From assembly GCA_013824715.1 (NCBI GenBank), contig PNOH01000002.1, positions 62,001-126,000 on the forward strand: a stretch of DNA of 64,000 nucleotides, written 5' to 3'. Below are positions 26,614-35,014 of the stretch, in pieces. Within the stretch, counting starts at the first letter, position 1. The number at the start of each line of letters is the position of its first letter. Under the pieces are notes generated by a model. The model did no database searches and had not been told where the DNA came from. It saw nothing but the letters and a program-made list of their open reading frames with translations. The position numbers and the translations under genes were made by a program. The DNA is from Odoribacter sp. GTDB lineage: Bacteria > Bacteroidota > Bacteroidia > Bacteroidales > Prolixibacteraceae.

Positions 26614-27969
26614 CTATTCCTTAATATCTTCCTTCAGCATCCGGTAGATAGTTGCTACCCCAATATCCAATTTTTCGGCAACCAGTTTGATGTTGTTGTT
26701 GTATTTGTCCAGAAACTTTTTTACAATCCGAATATCATATCCCCGCAGGCTAAGTTCATTGCTGAATAAGTCATCGGGTAAATCCTGCCCTCTGCCCAAA
26801 ACTATGTGATCGGCAGTAATTTCATTCTGATCGGCTAAGGTAACCGCCAGTTCGATCACAGACTTCAATTCGCGGATGTTTCCGGGAAATGAATAGGAGA
26901 GTAAACGTGCTGAGGCTTCAGGTGTTATAGTTTTGGCGCCCAGTTTATTCTCCTTGCAGAATACATTAATGAAGTGTTTGGCCAATATAATCACATCATT
27001 TTCGCGCTCGCGCAAAGGTGGTAATTCAATGGGGAGCCCGTAAAGCCGGTAATAGAGGTCCTGCCTGAAATTTCCTTTTTTGATTTCTTCCTGAAGGTCT
27101 TTATTGGTTGCAATAATGATCCGGCAATCGAATTTCACAGGTGCATTGCTGCCTATCCGGATAATTTCTTTTTCCTGAAGTGCACGTAATATTTTGGACT
27201 GCAATGAGATATCCATTTCAGCCATTTCGTCAAGAAACAAGGTGCCGCCGTTGGCTTCCTCGAATTTACCAATCCGGCGGAATGCCGCCCCGGTGAAAGC
27301 ACCTTTTTCGTGCCCGAAAAGTTCACTTTCAATCAGATCTTTCGGAATTGCGGCCACATTGACGGCGACAAACGGTTGCTTTGAACGGTTTGAGTTGTAG
27401 TGAATGGCTTTGGCGACCAATTCCTTTCCTGTACCGGTTTCGCCGGTTATGGTCACGGTAATGTTTGTCCTGATCGCTTTTTCGATCAGTTCATCCACTT
27501 TCCGGGTGGCAGCGCTGTTGCCGATGATGGTATTCTGGTCGGTATATTTCTTTTTGACCTCCTGCCGCAAATTCACAATTTCCTTTTTCAGATTGCTGCC
27601 CTGCCTGATGTTGCTGACCGTATTCAACAGTCGTTCCCGGATATCTTTCGACTTGACAATGTAGTCGTAGGCTCCGAGTCGCAATAAAGTAACCACTACT
27701 TCAATGTCGTCCTGTTCAGAAATTAGGATGATTTGGATGTCTTCATTAATTTCTTTGATCTGTTGAAGCACTTCCAGCCCTTTCATGTCGGGAAGCCGGT
27801 AATCCAGGGTGATGACATCCGGCTCCTGGTATAAATTAGCCAGACAATCTTTTCCGGTTCCGAAGGATTGGATTTCGTAATCGGGATTGAGTGAAAGGGT
27901 ATGAACCAGCAATCGGCTGTACCACTCATCATCCTCAACGACAAATATTTTGAAGGCTTTTTCGGACAT
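26614..27969 (-). CDS. Sigma-54-dependent response regulator (NtrC family)
   Basis: A 451-residue three-domain activator. The receiver (1-120) has the acidic pair in VVEDDEW and phospho-acceptor Asp56 in ITLDYRLPD. The AAA+ domain (about 145-385) has Walker A GETGTGKE, the sigma-54 contact loop GAFTGA and Walker B FLDEM. The C-terminus (about 405-450) is a Fis-type helix-turn-helix ending VAEKLDIGVATIYRMLKE. When phosphorylated it should open sigma-54 promoters, and one lies just below the gene. The hybrid kinase gene upstream is separated by 272 bases that hold a palindromic repeat; the kinase's Hpt domain is the likely phosphodonor. Confidence 0.94.
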   Translation of the reverse strand: MSEKAFKIFVVEDDEWYSRLLVHTLSLNPDYEIQSFGTGKDCLANLYQEPDVITLDYRLPDMKGLEVLQQIKEINEDIQIILISEQDDIEVVVTLLRLGAYDYIVKSKDIRERLLNTVSNIRQGSNLKKEIVNLRQEVKKKYTDQNTIIGNSAATRKVDELIEKAIRTNITVTITGETGTGKELVAKAIHYNSNRSKQPFVAVNVAAIPKDLIESELFGHEKGAFTGAAFRRIGKFEEANGGTLFLDEMAEMDISLQSKILRALQEKEIIRIGSNAPVKFDCRIIIATNKDLQEEIKKGNFRQDLYYRLYGLPIELPPLRERENDVIILAKHFINVFCKENKLGAKTITPEASARLLSYSFPGNIRELKSVIELAVTLADQNEITADHIVLGRGQDLPDDLFSNELSLRGYDIRIVKKFLDKYNNNIKLVAEKLDIGVATIYRMLKEDIKE

Positions 27970-28105
27970 TTCTTCGACGTTTCGTTATTCTGAATTTCAA
28001 TGTGAAACGGCAAGTTAGTAAGTTTTTATCTGAAACGGATTCTCATATTCTCATTTTGAGAAAATAATTAACTCTTAATCCATTTGATGCGGAAAATTTT
28101 AAATG

Positions 28106-28205
28106 AACCTTAGTAGAATAATAAGGTGTAAAAAGGTTAACCTTATTAATTTGCCAAAAGATTAATAAGGTTGAACCCAAGGGGATTATGCTCTCTACTA
28201 AGGTT
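28106..28205. repeat. Nested palindromic repeat, copy 2
   Basis: Perfect 12-bp outer arms AACCTTAGTAGA (28106-28117) and TCTACTAAGGTT (28194-28205) enclose perfect 12-bp inner arms AACCTTATTAAT (28139-28150) and ATTAATAAGGTT (28161-28172). Arms and spacing match the element at 22131-22229. It sits 36 bases past the hybrid kinase stop and 137 bases before the response regulator start, and makes up most of the 272-bp gap between these two genes (27970-28241). Confidence 0.88.
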
Positions 28206-28241
28206 AAAAATAAAAATGAGGTCATTCCAAGGTTGGCTCAG

Positions 28242-30635
28242 TTATTCTTTCAAAAGTTTTTGTTTCAGGATGGAATTGATTTGAGTGATTTCCTTTTCGA
28301 TTATTCCGATCATTTGCTTTATCTCTTCCGAATTGGTGCTTTCCGTAATGTTTTCAAGTTTCTTTAAATGATTGTAAAGGGAAGTTGCCCGTAAATGTTT
28401 GGCCGGGGCAGCAAGCTTGTGAGCCGTTTCAGCTATAGAATTCGAGCCAGTGACAGGAGAATTCTTCTTGAATTTAATCAATGCTTCTTCACTTGAACGG
28501 ATAAAAATTCTCAGCATTTCATTGAAAAAAGCTGTATCGCCTCCTGAAATTTGGTGCAGTTCATCCAGATCAATAGTGTTATTTTCAGAAATAGTTTCCT
28601 GTGATTTATCTGCAAGTAATTTCAGGATAGTGTTGTACAATGCAGATTCAGTAAATGGTTTCTGCAAAAAAGCATGCATTCCGGCCATCTCAATCTTTTG
28701 AATATCTGCTGATTTGGTTGTGGCAGTCAAGGCAATGATTTTGGACGACGGACGATGCTGCAAAATCAATTTTGTTGCCTCATATCCATCCATCACCGGC
28801 ATCCGGATATCCATAAGGATGATATCAAAGTGGTTTATTTTGGCGAGTTCAACTGCTTCCCGTCCGTTATGTGCTTCCGTAAACGAAACTCCCCATGTAT
28901 TTAAGATGTTTTTGATCAGATAAAGATTGAATATTTCATCGTCAACAATCAGAAAATGGAGATTTTGAAACCAGGAAGGAATGACCAGTTGCTCAATTGC
29001 TGGCTTTTTGATACGCTCCGGATCACCTTTTTGATAAGGTATTTGCAGCGTAAAAAGGGTTCCTTTACCCACTGTGCTTTCAACTTCAATTTTACCGTTT
29101 TGGAGGTCAATCAGTTTTTTTACGATCGACAGCCCCAGTCCGGCGCCTCGCTGCTTTTGGGTGAGACCGGTATCCAATTGTACAAACTCATCAAAAATCA
29201 GGTGCAGGTCTTCTTTCGAGATGCCAATTCCCGTATCCGAAACTTCAATTTGTAAGAGGTAGGTTTGTTCCGGAATTTCTTTTCCGGAAACAGAGAGCGT
29301 GATCTGTCCATGATTGGTGAATTTAATCGCGTTGGTAATGAGGTTGATCAGGATTTGTTTCAGCCGGATCGGATCGCCCTGAAGAACCAGATTTCTATTG
29401 GTATTGTTGTTAACAATCAATTGAATACCTTTTTTCTGTGCTGAATCTTTATGCAAGGTATAAACCTCTGTCAGAATTTCATCAGGTAAAAAATCAATGT
29501 GCTCAATTTTCATTTTCTGGGATTCGATTTTTGAGAAATCAAGGGTGTCGTTTACCAGCGCAATCAGGTGTTCGGCTGACTTATGCACCACATTCAAATC
29601 GGCTGTCATTTCGTCCGAGTTAGTTTTCTGAAGCATCTGTTCGGTTAGCCCGTAAATGGCGTTTACCGGTGTTCTCATTTCATGGCTGACCGTTGCCACA
29701 AACATTTCTTTGGCTTTGGCCAGGCTTTCGGCTTCAGCTTTTGCTTTCTTCAGTACTTGCTGATAAGTTTGGTTTTGCCGGAGGTTCCGGAAGAACAGAA
29801 TCAAAATAATTATCAGAAGGATAACAGCGGTAATAGTGAAAATTGTCATCCGCCGAAAGGTTTGGGCCGCCATAAAATCAGCTTCCTGAGTTTTGGTTTC
29901 CAACCTTTTTTGTTCGCTGTTTTCAAGACTGGCAATATGTTGATTTAGTTTTTGGGTTATCTGGATGTTCTGTTCCAGCAAAATCATTTCGTTAGTTTGC
30001 AATCGCTTGGTTTGGTCAGAAATTTGCTGTTCGATGCCGGCAATTTCCTTTTTGATGATTTCCTTTTCCCTGGTTTTATCAATGATTACAGGTCGTCTGG
30101 TCGTTGTATCTTTTTTGCTGAATACCCTTTTAAAAAATCCTTTTTGCTCTTCCGGTTTAAACCTGATCGTATCAGGTTGGATAATGGCAGTATCAATCCG
30201 GGAATAGAGTTGTGAAAACGTGTTGTGGGCATCAGTTTTCGAATGATGGAGTGCTCTGATTTCATCCCAGATCAGTAATTTTCGGTTGGCAAGCTGGCCA
30301 ATCGAATCTATGTGAAGAATTTCGCTTGATCCTGGAATCGCATAATTGACCAGCTTGTTTAGCTTTTCCTGAATATCAGCGCCCAGTTGCCGGTATGGAT
30401 GAAGGAAGGAGGTATCGCTGGTGAGGCTGTATAGGCGGATGGTGTTTTCAACTTCATTCAGATCGGCAGCAATATCTTTAATCAGGAGTAATTTGAGATC
30501 GGGACGTGCTTCCTTATGGATGGTATCAACAATTTTGGAAAGACTCTGATAAGCCAGATATCCTGAAATAATTACCACAACTGCAATGCAGATGGTTAAA
30601 AGGATAACCTGTATTTCAATCTTTAATTTCTTCAT
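28242..30635 (-). CDS. Hybrid sensor histidine kinase with receiver and Hpt domains
   Basis: A 797-residue inner-membrane phosphorelay kinase. Membrane segments flank a large periplasmic sensor rich in helices: the first at about residues 8-30, the second near 270-290 (FTITAVILLIIILILFF). Then come HisKA with His318 in VSHEMRTP, HATPase with DTGIGIS and GAGLGLSIV, a receiver with Asp609 in LMDIRMP, and a C-terminal Hpt domain with His739 in TAHKLAAPAKHL. All four phosphorelay sites are present. The ATG at 30633-30635 is preferred to the TTG just before it. The sensor has no recognisable PAS or HAMP unit. It should feed the sigma-54 response regulator downstream. Confidence 0.93.
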   Translation of the reverse strand: MKKLKIEIQVILLTICIAVVVIISGYLAYQSLSKIVDTIHKEARPDLKLLLIKDIAADLNEVENTIRLYSLTSDTSFLHPYRQLGADIQEKLNKLVNYAIPGSSEILHIDSIGQLANRKLLIWDEIRALHHSKTDAHNTFSQLYSRIDTAIIQPDTIRFKPEEQKGFFKRVFSKKDTTTRRPVIIDKTREKEIIKKEIAGIEQQISDQTKRLQTNEMILLEQNIQITQKLNQHIASLENSEQKRLETKTQEADFMAAQTFRRMTIFTITAVILLIIILILFFRNLRQNQTYQQVLKKAKAEAESLAKAKEMFVATVSHEMRTPVNAIYGLTEQMLQKTNSDEMTADLNVVHKSAEHLIALVNDTLDFSKIESQKMKIEHIDFLPDEILTEVYTLHKDSAQKKGIQLIVNNNTNRNLVLQGDPIRLKQILINLITNAIKFTNHGQITLSVSGKEIPEQTYLLQIEVSDTGIGISKEDLHLIFDEFVQLDTGLTQKQRGAGLGLSIVKKLIDLQNGKIEVESTVGKGTLFTLQIPYQKGDPERIKKPAIEQLVIPSWFQNLHFLIVDDEIFNLYLIKNILNTWGVSFTEAHNGREAVELAKINHFDIILMDIRMPVMDGYEATKLILQHRPSSKIIALTATTKSADIQKIEMAGMHAFLQKPFTESALYNTILKLLADKSQETISENNTIDLDELHQISGGDTAFFNEMLRIFIRSSEEALIKFKKNSPVTGSNSIAETAHKLAAPAKHLRATSLYNHLKKLENITESTNSEEIKQMIGIIEKEITQINSILKQKLLKE

Positions 30636-30794
30636 CAAATTAAATATCGCAATTTACAGTATTTTTATTTTGGTTTTGGAGGAATTTTTATTTTAACCGA
30701 CTCGAATCAGCCATAAAAGATAATCTGACTGGATCTTCACGGATAAAATGAAATCAATTAAGGTTAGAGAAATCCTTCTTCAAATGATTATTTT

Positions 30795-31556
30795 TCAGCG
30801 ATTTGTTATGCTCGTAACTGTCAGTTTGAAGATATTATTTCCTGGGAATAGTTTAGAAAGTTTCTGAAATTTATTTAATGCCTTCTGATTATCGTTTTCA
30901 ATTTCGAGATAAATTTTTGCCAATAAATATGTTTTTACAACGTCAAATGATTTGTACTCATAATTGTGGATATTTTCTATTCTTTGCAGACTTATACTAC
31001 ATTTCTCCAAATTTATTTTTGTGTTGAATCCATGATCATATAGAAATTTGTATTTCATAAATTCATCCAGTTCATTCATCAATTTGAACATACAAACTAC
31101 AAATGAGGTTGATTCAATTGTACTGTTCATATCAATGGTTTTCATAAAAAAATGAAATTTTAGTAAGGTCAGGTATTTTGAAAATTTTTTATCTTTTAAA
31201 TTCTCATACCTAATTTGATAAGTAAAGTAAATTAGACGGTCATAATTCTGATATTCAAATATTTTATTATCGTCTTTTAATTCATCAAGTTCGGCTATAA
31301 ATTCAGATTCGTTCGAATTAGAATAAAATGAAATCATTTTCCACCACAAGTAGTCAATCTTTATATATTGAGAAATTTGCGGCGATGTTTTTCTTAGAGT
31401 TTCAATTTTCTCTGGAACTTCATTGAAATCCTGATTATATACTTTAAAAATTATTTCATCGACTTCTAACGTGTTTTGGCTCCAGAGCTGAAAAAACGAA
31501 AACGACAGTATTGTGACAAATAGAATTTTTATATTAAATTGAAATTTCACTTCCAT
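30795..31556 (-). CDS. Exported TPR-like protein, last gene of the YidD operon
   Basis: A 253-residue protein of unknown function. The N-terminus (KILFVTILSFSFFQLWSQ) is a signal peptide ending near residue 27. The rest is helical with tetratricopeptide-like spacing; the clearest unit is near the C-terminus (VVKTYLLAKIYLEIENDNQKALNKFQKLSKLFPGN). It begins 6 bases after the stop of the preceding TPR gene, so it is co-transcribed with it. The coding region is AT-rich. No enzyme motif is seen; a scaffold or binding role in the periplasm is plausible. Confidence 0.65.
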   Translation of the reverse strand: MEVKFQFNIKILFVTILSFSFFQLWSQNTLEVDEIIFKVYNQDFNEVPEKIETLRKTSPQISQYIKIDYLWWKMISFYSNSNESEFIAELDELKDDNKIFEYQNYDRLIYFTYQIRYENLKDKKFSKYLTLLKFHFFMKTIDMNSTIESTSFVVCMFKLMNELDEFMKYKFLYDHGFNTKINLEKCSISLQRIENIHNYEYKSFDVVKTYLLAKIYLEIENDNQKALNKFQKLSKLFPGNNIFKLTVTSITNR

Positions 31557-31562
31557 ATCAAT

Positions 31563-32444
31563 TTATTTCATTTGATTCTTTTGACATTCAACCTCTAATC
31601 GTTTCATGATTGATTGATAGGATTGGTACCTGTTTGCTAGTTGCTTTTCAAGTGTCAGTTTCTCAGCTTTATTTGCACCACCCATGTAATAACGTTGGAA
31701 CCAGGGCAATACCACAGCGATTGCTTCAAAAACCGAATATTTGCCCGCAAATGAAACCGTTAGATAAAGTAATCCACCAAGCAGAGCCGCAGAATTTGCA
31801 GCTTCTTTGAATTCTCCGGAATACAGTTGACCGGCACCTGGCACTAATAAACTAAGAAGCCAGGCAGTATGCGGATTATATCGTTTTTCTGATTTTCTGA
31901 TGGCATTAAAATCTGTTTCAATTTCTGAAGTGCCAGTATTAGAAGAAAGTCCTTCTGCACATTTCCTAAAAGCTTCTTCAGATAAATCATCCTCGTGTAA
32001 TCCAAAATAGGCAATACCTTTCAGAAAATTTAATTTGACTTCTTGATTATTTATCTTTGCAGAATCAATATTCATCAATTCTGATAATGCCATCACATAC
32101 TTTTTATCCAAAATAAGTGAAAATGATTTTCCTAAAATTGCTTCAGTTTTAAGGCTGTCGGAGCTGGATGAAAAATAAGCCCTGTCGTAAAATCGGGCAC
32201 TTTGTTCAAGTTGGTTTTGATTAAAATAACAGTTTGCAATCTTTAGGCACAATTGGTCAGAGGCATAATAACCGAAGAATAATGCACGGTTATATTCGTT
32301 GGCAGCCAGTTCGAAATTTCCTTTTGCAAATTGCTGATCCGAAAAATCAACAATAGCATCTAAATTCTGGCAATAGGTTAACTGAATAGAGAAGAAATTA
32401 ATAATCACCAAGAACAAAACCACGGGTTTTCTGAACCAATTCAT
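31563..32444 (-). CDS. Exported TPR protein with C-terminal hydrophobic hairpin (YidD operon)
   Basis: A 293-residue protein. Residues 1-26 are a signal peptide (VVLFLVIINFFSIQLTYCQ). Residues 30-165 hold three to four TPR-like helix pairs (FAKGNFELAANEYNRALFFG). A C-terminal module, SLLVPGAGQLYSGEFKEAANS then hydrophobic stretches, resembles the PG-GQ-Y-G hairpin of DUF5683/TM2-like domains. The start overlaps the upstream gene by 47 bases, yet the signal peptide begins exactly at this ATG, so the overlap is real. The same domain order is found in the preceding gene, so the two are distant paralogues. Confidence 0.7.
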   Translation of the reverse strand: MNWFRKPVVLFLVIINFFSIQLTYCQNLDAIVDFSDQQFAKGNFELAANEYNRALFFGYYASDQLCLKIANCYFNQNQLEQSARFYDRAYFSSSSDSLKTEAILGKSFSLILDKKYVMALSELMNIDSAKINNQEVKLNFLKGIAYFGLHEDDLSEEAFRKCAEGLSSNTGTSEIETDFNAIRKSEKRYNPHTAWLLSLLVPGAGQLYSGEFKEAANSAALLGGLLYLTVSFAGKYSVFEAIAVVLPWFQRYYMGGANKAEKLTLEKQLANRYQSYQSIMKRLEVECQKNQMK

Positions 32445-33210
32445 CTTCTTTGTTTTTATTGTATTTTAAAGCAGCCTGGGCGCTGCCATATACATTTCCA
32501 GAATAATATACAACGGCTAAAGTCCCCATTGCCCAAGGGTAAAAGCTCTTTGGGTTTTTATTAAAACCTCTCACCGACACAAATGCAGCACTTGAGGTCA
32601 TTAAAAAAGATATTACCCCATCTTTCCATCTTCCAGCATAAGCTTTACCAGTTCCAGGGATTATAGCAGAAAAAATACCTGCCAAAACTGGACTTTTATT
32701 TCTTAAGGCCAATCCCTGACTGGTAATATCGGCCAAAGATTTATTGATCTGATGATTGACCTCATTTTCAAATTTGGCAGCTTCCTTCCAGTCTTTCCTC
32801 ATCAAGATGGTTGAAATTCTTAAATTATAATCGCTTTTAAACAACGGATTTTCTTTTAAGAAATATTCTGCATCCTGATATTTGTCGTTCTGTATCAATA
32901 GTTTGAAATATTCAGACCCAAAAGCAGTATCCATTTTGGCGAAATCGAGTTTACCCGAATATTTCTTATAACAGGTGATCGCCTGATCAAAGGAATTTGA
33001 TTTTCTGTGTATTTTAAACAGATACAAGAATGATTCCCGGTCATCGGATTTTAAAAACACGCACCGTTCAAATTCTCTGACTGCCAGGCCATACTGGTTT
33101 GAATTGTACAGATATTCTCCGAACTTGAACGAATTGTCGTGATTATAAAAATCCTGAGCAAATAAATCAATGGAAGCGAGAAGGAACAGGATTAAGAAAT
33201 TAGTTTTCAA
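32398..33210 (-). CDS. Exported TPR protein with C-terminal hydrophobic hairpin (YidD operon)
   Basis: A 270-residue protein beginning at a TTG (33208-33210) that gives the signal peptide KTNFLILFLLASIDLFAQ; another TTG three codons upstream is possible and no ATG fits. TPR-like helices cover about residues 25-165 (YNSNQYGLAVREFERCVFL). The C-terminal module SAIIPGTGKAYAGRWKDGVIS is the same PG-G-Y-G hairpin as in the next gene. It overlaps the end of the YidD-like gene by 11 bases. The role is unknown; operon partners point to envelope assembly. Confidence 0.68.
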   Translation of the reverse strand: MKTNFLILFLLASIDLFAQDFYNHDNSFKFGEYLYNSNQYGLAVREFERCVFLKSDDRESFLYLFKIHRKSNSFDQAITCYKKYSGKLDFAKMDTAFGSEYFKLLIQNDKYQDAEYFLKENPLFKSDYNLRISTILMRKDWKEAAKFENEVNHQINKSLADITSQGLALRNKSPVLAGIFSAIIPGTGKAYAGRWKDGVISFLMTSSAAFVSVRGFNKNPKSFYPWAMGTLAVVYYSGNVYGSAQAALKYNKNKEDELVQKTRGFVLGDY

Positions 33211-33610
33211 TGGGATCAAAATTTTTTCCAGTTATTTTATCAATCTTATATGCCCCTTTCGATACGAGCGGATGACAACGCATCAGGCGGTCAGAAATTT
33301 TCATGAAGGCAATAAGTTTGCTTTTTTCGTGATGAATACATTCAATGGCATAAACCGAACAGGATGGCTGAAAAACACAGGCATCGATGTCCTGTGAAGA
33401 AATAAAATTTTTATAGAGAACGAACATTGTTGAAAAGGTACTTTCAATTTCATTCTTACTGCCTTTTGCGAATGCCGAAAAATTAGTTTTTGGTGCAGGC
33501 TTGAATAGCGAATCTACACGTTGTATGTCGTTGAATAATTGCGCATTACAATTAGTTTCAAATACGATAAATGAGATAAGCGTTATAGAGAAAATACGAA
33601 TTAGCTTCAT
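33200..33610 (-). CDS. YidD-like protein with an N-terminal signal peptide
   Basis: A 136-residue protein whose second half is a YidD domain: LYKNFISSQDIDACVFQPSCS, then SVYAIECI and DRLMRCHPL, with the conserved Cys residues and the C-x-P-x-CS and CHPL motifs of the membrane-protein insertion efficiency factor. Standard YidD is about 75-85 residues, cytoplasmic and encoded beside yidC and rnpA. This one has a signal peptide (IRIFSITLISFIVFETNCNAQ) and a 40-residue spacer, which would put the domain outside the inner membrane. ATGA overlap with the gene before it and overlap with the TPR gene after it show one operon. Confidence 0.82.
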   Translation of the reverse strand: MKLIRIFSITLISFIVFETNCNAQLFNDIQRVDSLFKPAPKTNFSAFAKGSKNEIESTFSTMFVLYKNFISSQDIDACVFQPSCSVYAIECIHHEKSKLIAFMKISDRLMRCHPLVSKGAYKIDKITGKNFDPIEN

Positions 33611-34293
33611 AGTTTTATCTTCTGTACCTTATAGTCATAATCTGAATCATGACCGGATTCATTGATCTGGACTTTATCAAACTGGATAATTTGGTAGCTT
33701 TTTTTTCCTCCAAAATAACTCACTGAAAGTATTTCAGTTGGTATTTCGATCCCGTTTATAAAAGTATATTTTTTAAATATCTGTCGGCTGATTATTTCTC
33801 TCTTTTTATTGTGAATGATTACAGACTGAAGCCTTTTATTTTTACTTGAGACGAGAATATCTCCCAAAGGGAAATCAGGTACAGCAGGAGCCGTCCATTT
33901 GGTGATAATTAAATCGTTTGATTTTTCGATATTGGTTGCTGTATAACTCGAGTTTTTTAATCCGAAATCGGAAATATCATTATTCAGAATAAATTGAAAG
34001 ATAGAAAATTCAGGTTTTAAAGGGCTTCCTTGTGTTGAAATTAACTTCCTGTTTTGATATTTATAGACGAGTGTATCTTCTGAAATATAGGTTTCTTTTT
34101 GTGGAAACGAGATGTCGTAAATTACTTTTTTAAAATTTCGATCGTAACTTACAGTCCCTTTGGTGTACTGAAAAGTACTATCCTGATTTTTTATTTTTAT
34201 GGTAATATCAGCTTTTATGCGAAAAGATCCCTGAGAAAATCCCCCAACAACCAGAAAACAAATTAGGCAAAGCAACGAAATTTTCTTATTCAT
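33607..34293 (-). CDS. Exported protein, possibly LolA-like
   Basis: A 228-residue protein. The signal peptide is KKISLLCLICFLVVGGFS. The mature chain is beta-rich (FRIKADITIKIKN, TKGTVSYDRNFKKVIYDIS, DTLVYKYQNRKLISTQG), ending with long strands around EIPTEILSVSYFGGKKSYQ. The order and the phrase around KLISTQGSPLKPEFSIFQFI recall the open-barrel fold of LolA-type lipoprotein carriers, but I would not call it LolA without a structural comparison. I start at ATG 34291-34293; the ATG three codons earlier lies inside the T-run of a terminator. Its stop overlaps the YidD-like start as ATGA. Confidence 0.55.
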   Translation of the reverse strand: MNKKISLLCLICFLVVGGFSQGSFRIKADITIKIKNQDSTFQYTKGTVSYDRNFKKVIYDISFPQKETYISEDTLVYKYQNRKLISTQGSPLKPEFSIFQFILNNDISDFGLKNSSYTATNIEKSNDLIITKWTAPAVPDFPLGDILVSSKNKRLQSVIIHNKKREIISRQIFKKYTFINGIEIPTEILSVSYFGGKKSYQIIQFDKVQINESGHDSDYDYKVQKIKL

Positions 34294-34308
34294 AATGCGC
34301 ATAAAAAG

Positions 34309-34344
34309 AATTAGTCAGTAGTTATCATTTACTACTGACTAATT
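34309..34344 (-). terminator. Terminator or attenuator between the small membrane protein and the YidD operon
   Basis: Perfect 13-bp arms (34309-34321 and 34332-34344) with a 10-base loop, followed on the minus strand by CTTTTTATG. The T-run ends in an ATG that precedes the likely start of the next gene by three codons, so a terminator sits directly on the ribosome-binding region of the operon. It could end the upstream transcript or act as a switch on read-through. Confidence 0.7.
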
Positions 34345-34371
34345 GATTAAATCATTTTTGATAGAAATCTA

Positions 34372-34866
34372 TTAGTAGGTATATGTTGTGGTTGTAGCTG
34401 CAGCAGCAATTACTACAACATAAAATACTATACCAACAACCGTGCTAACAACGCATCCTTTTAAGGCTTTTTTGGTTTGATCCTTGTTTTCAAGCACCAA
34501 ATAAACAACTAAGAGACCAACCCACCCAAATACGCAACCCCAAAGAAACGATGGTATGCCCATGACAAGTTCATCGGAAGAAGCGCTATAAGGCAATGTA
34601 GCAGTAGAGGAAATTCCACTTAGCAATGAGGCATTTTCCTGGCTTATATCAGTGTAGGTTTTGCCATCGTTCTGAGTAAGGTATTGATCTAAATCCGAAA
34701 CATCAGCAAATGCTGCATAGATTTCCGATTCGTCAAATTGTGTTACAGATTGAATGTCATCTTTGGTGATTGAAGTTGATGACTTCGAGGTATAAGCGAA
34801 GGTTTGCATGCTGAACATGAGCATTGCTAAAAAGACACTGAATGACTTTAGTAAGGTTTTTTTCAT
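34372..34866 (-). CDS. Small exported membrane protein of unknown function
   Basis: A 164-residue protein. Residues 1-24 are a signal peptide (SFSVFLAMLMFSMQTFAY). A Ser/Thr/Asp-rich linker follows to about residue 100, then two membrane segments (FLWGCVFGWVGLLVVYLVL and VVSTVVGIVFYVVVIAAAA) joined by a short basic loop (ENKDQTKKALKG). The tail ends in TTTTYTY. I recognise a layout common in Bacteroidota but no named family. It precedes the YidD operon on the same strand but is separated from it by a terminator. Confidence 0.65.
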   Translation of the reverse strand: MKKTLLKSFSVFLAMLMFSMQTFAYTSKSSTSITKDDIQSVTQFDESEIYAAFADVSDLDQYLTQNDGKTYTDISQENASLLSGISSTATLPYSASSDELVMGIPSFLWGCVFGWVGLLVVYLVLENKDQTKKALKGCVVSTVVGIVFYVVVIAAAATTTTYTY

Positions 34867-35014
34867 AATTGGATGGGTTAGGTTGATGAATAAATCGTAA
34901 TTGTATGCAATATAATACTTTTAAAATAAAATTCAATACTGCAGGAAGAATTTTATTGAGAATAGATTGTATTTGTTTGACTGTACAGAAAATGTCACAC
35001 TAAGAAAGCCACAA

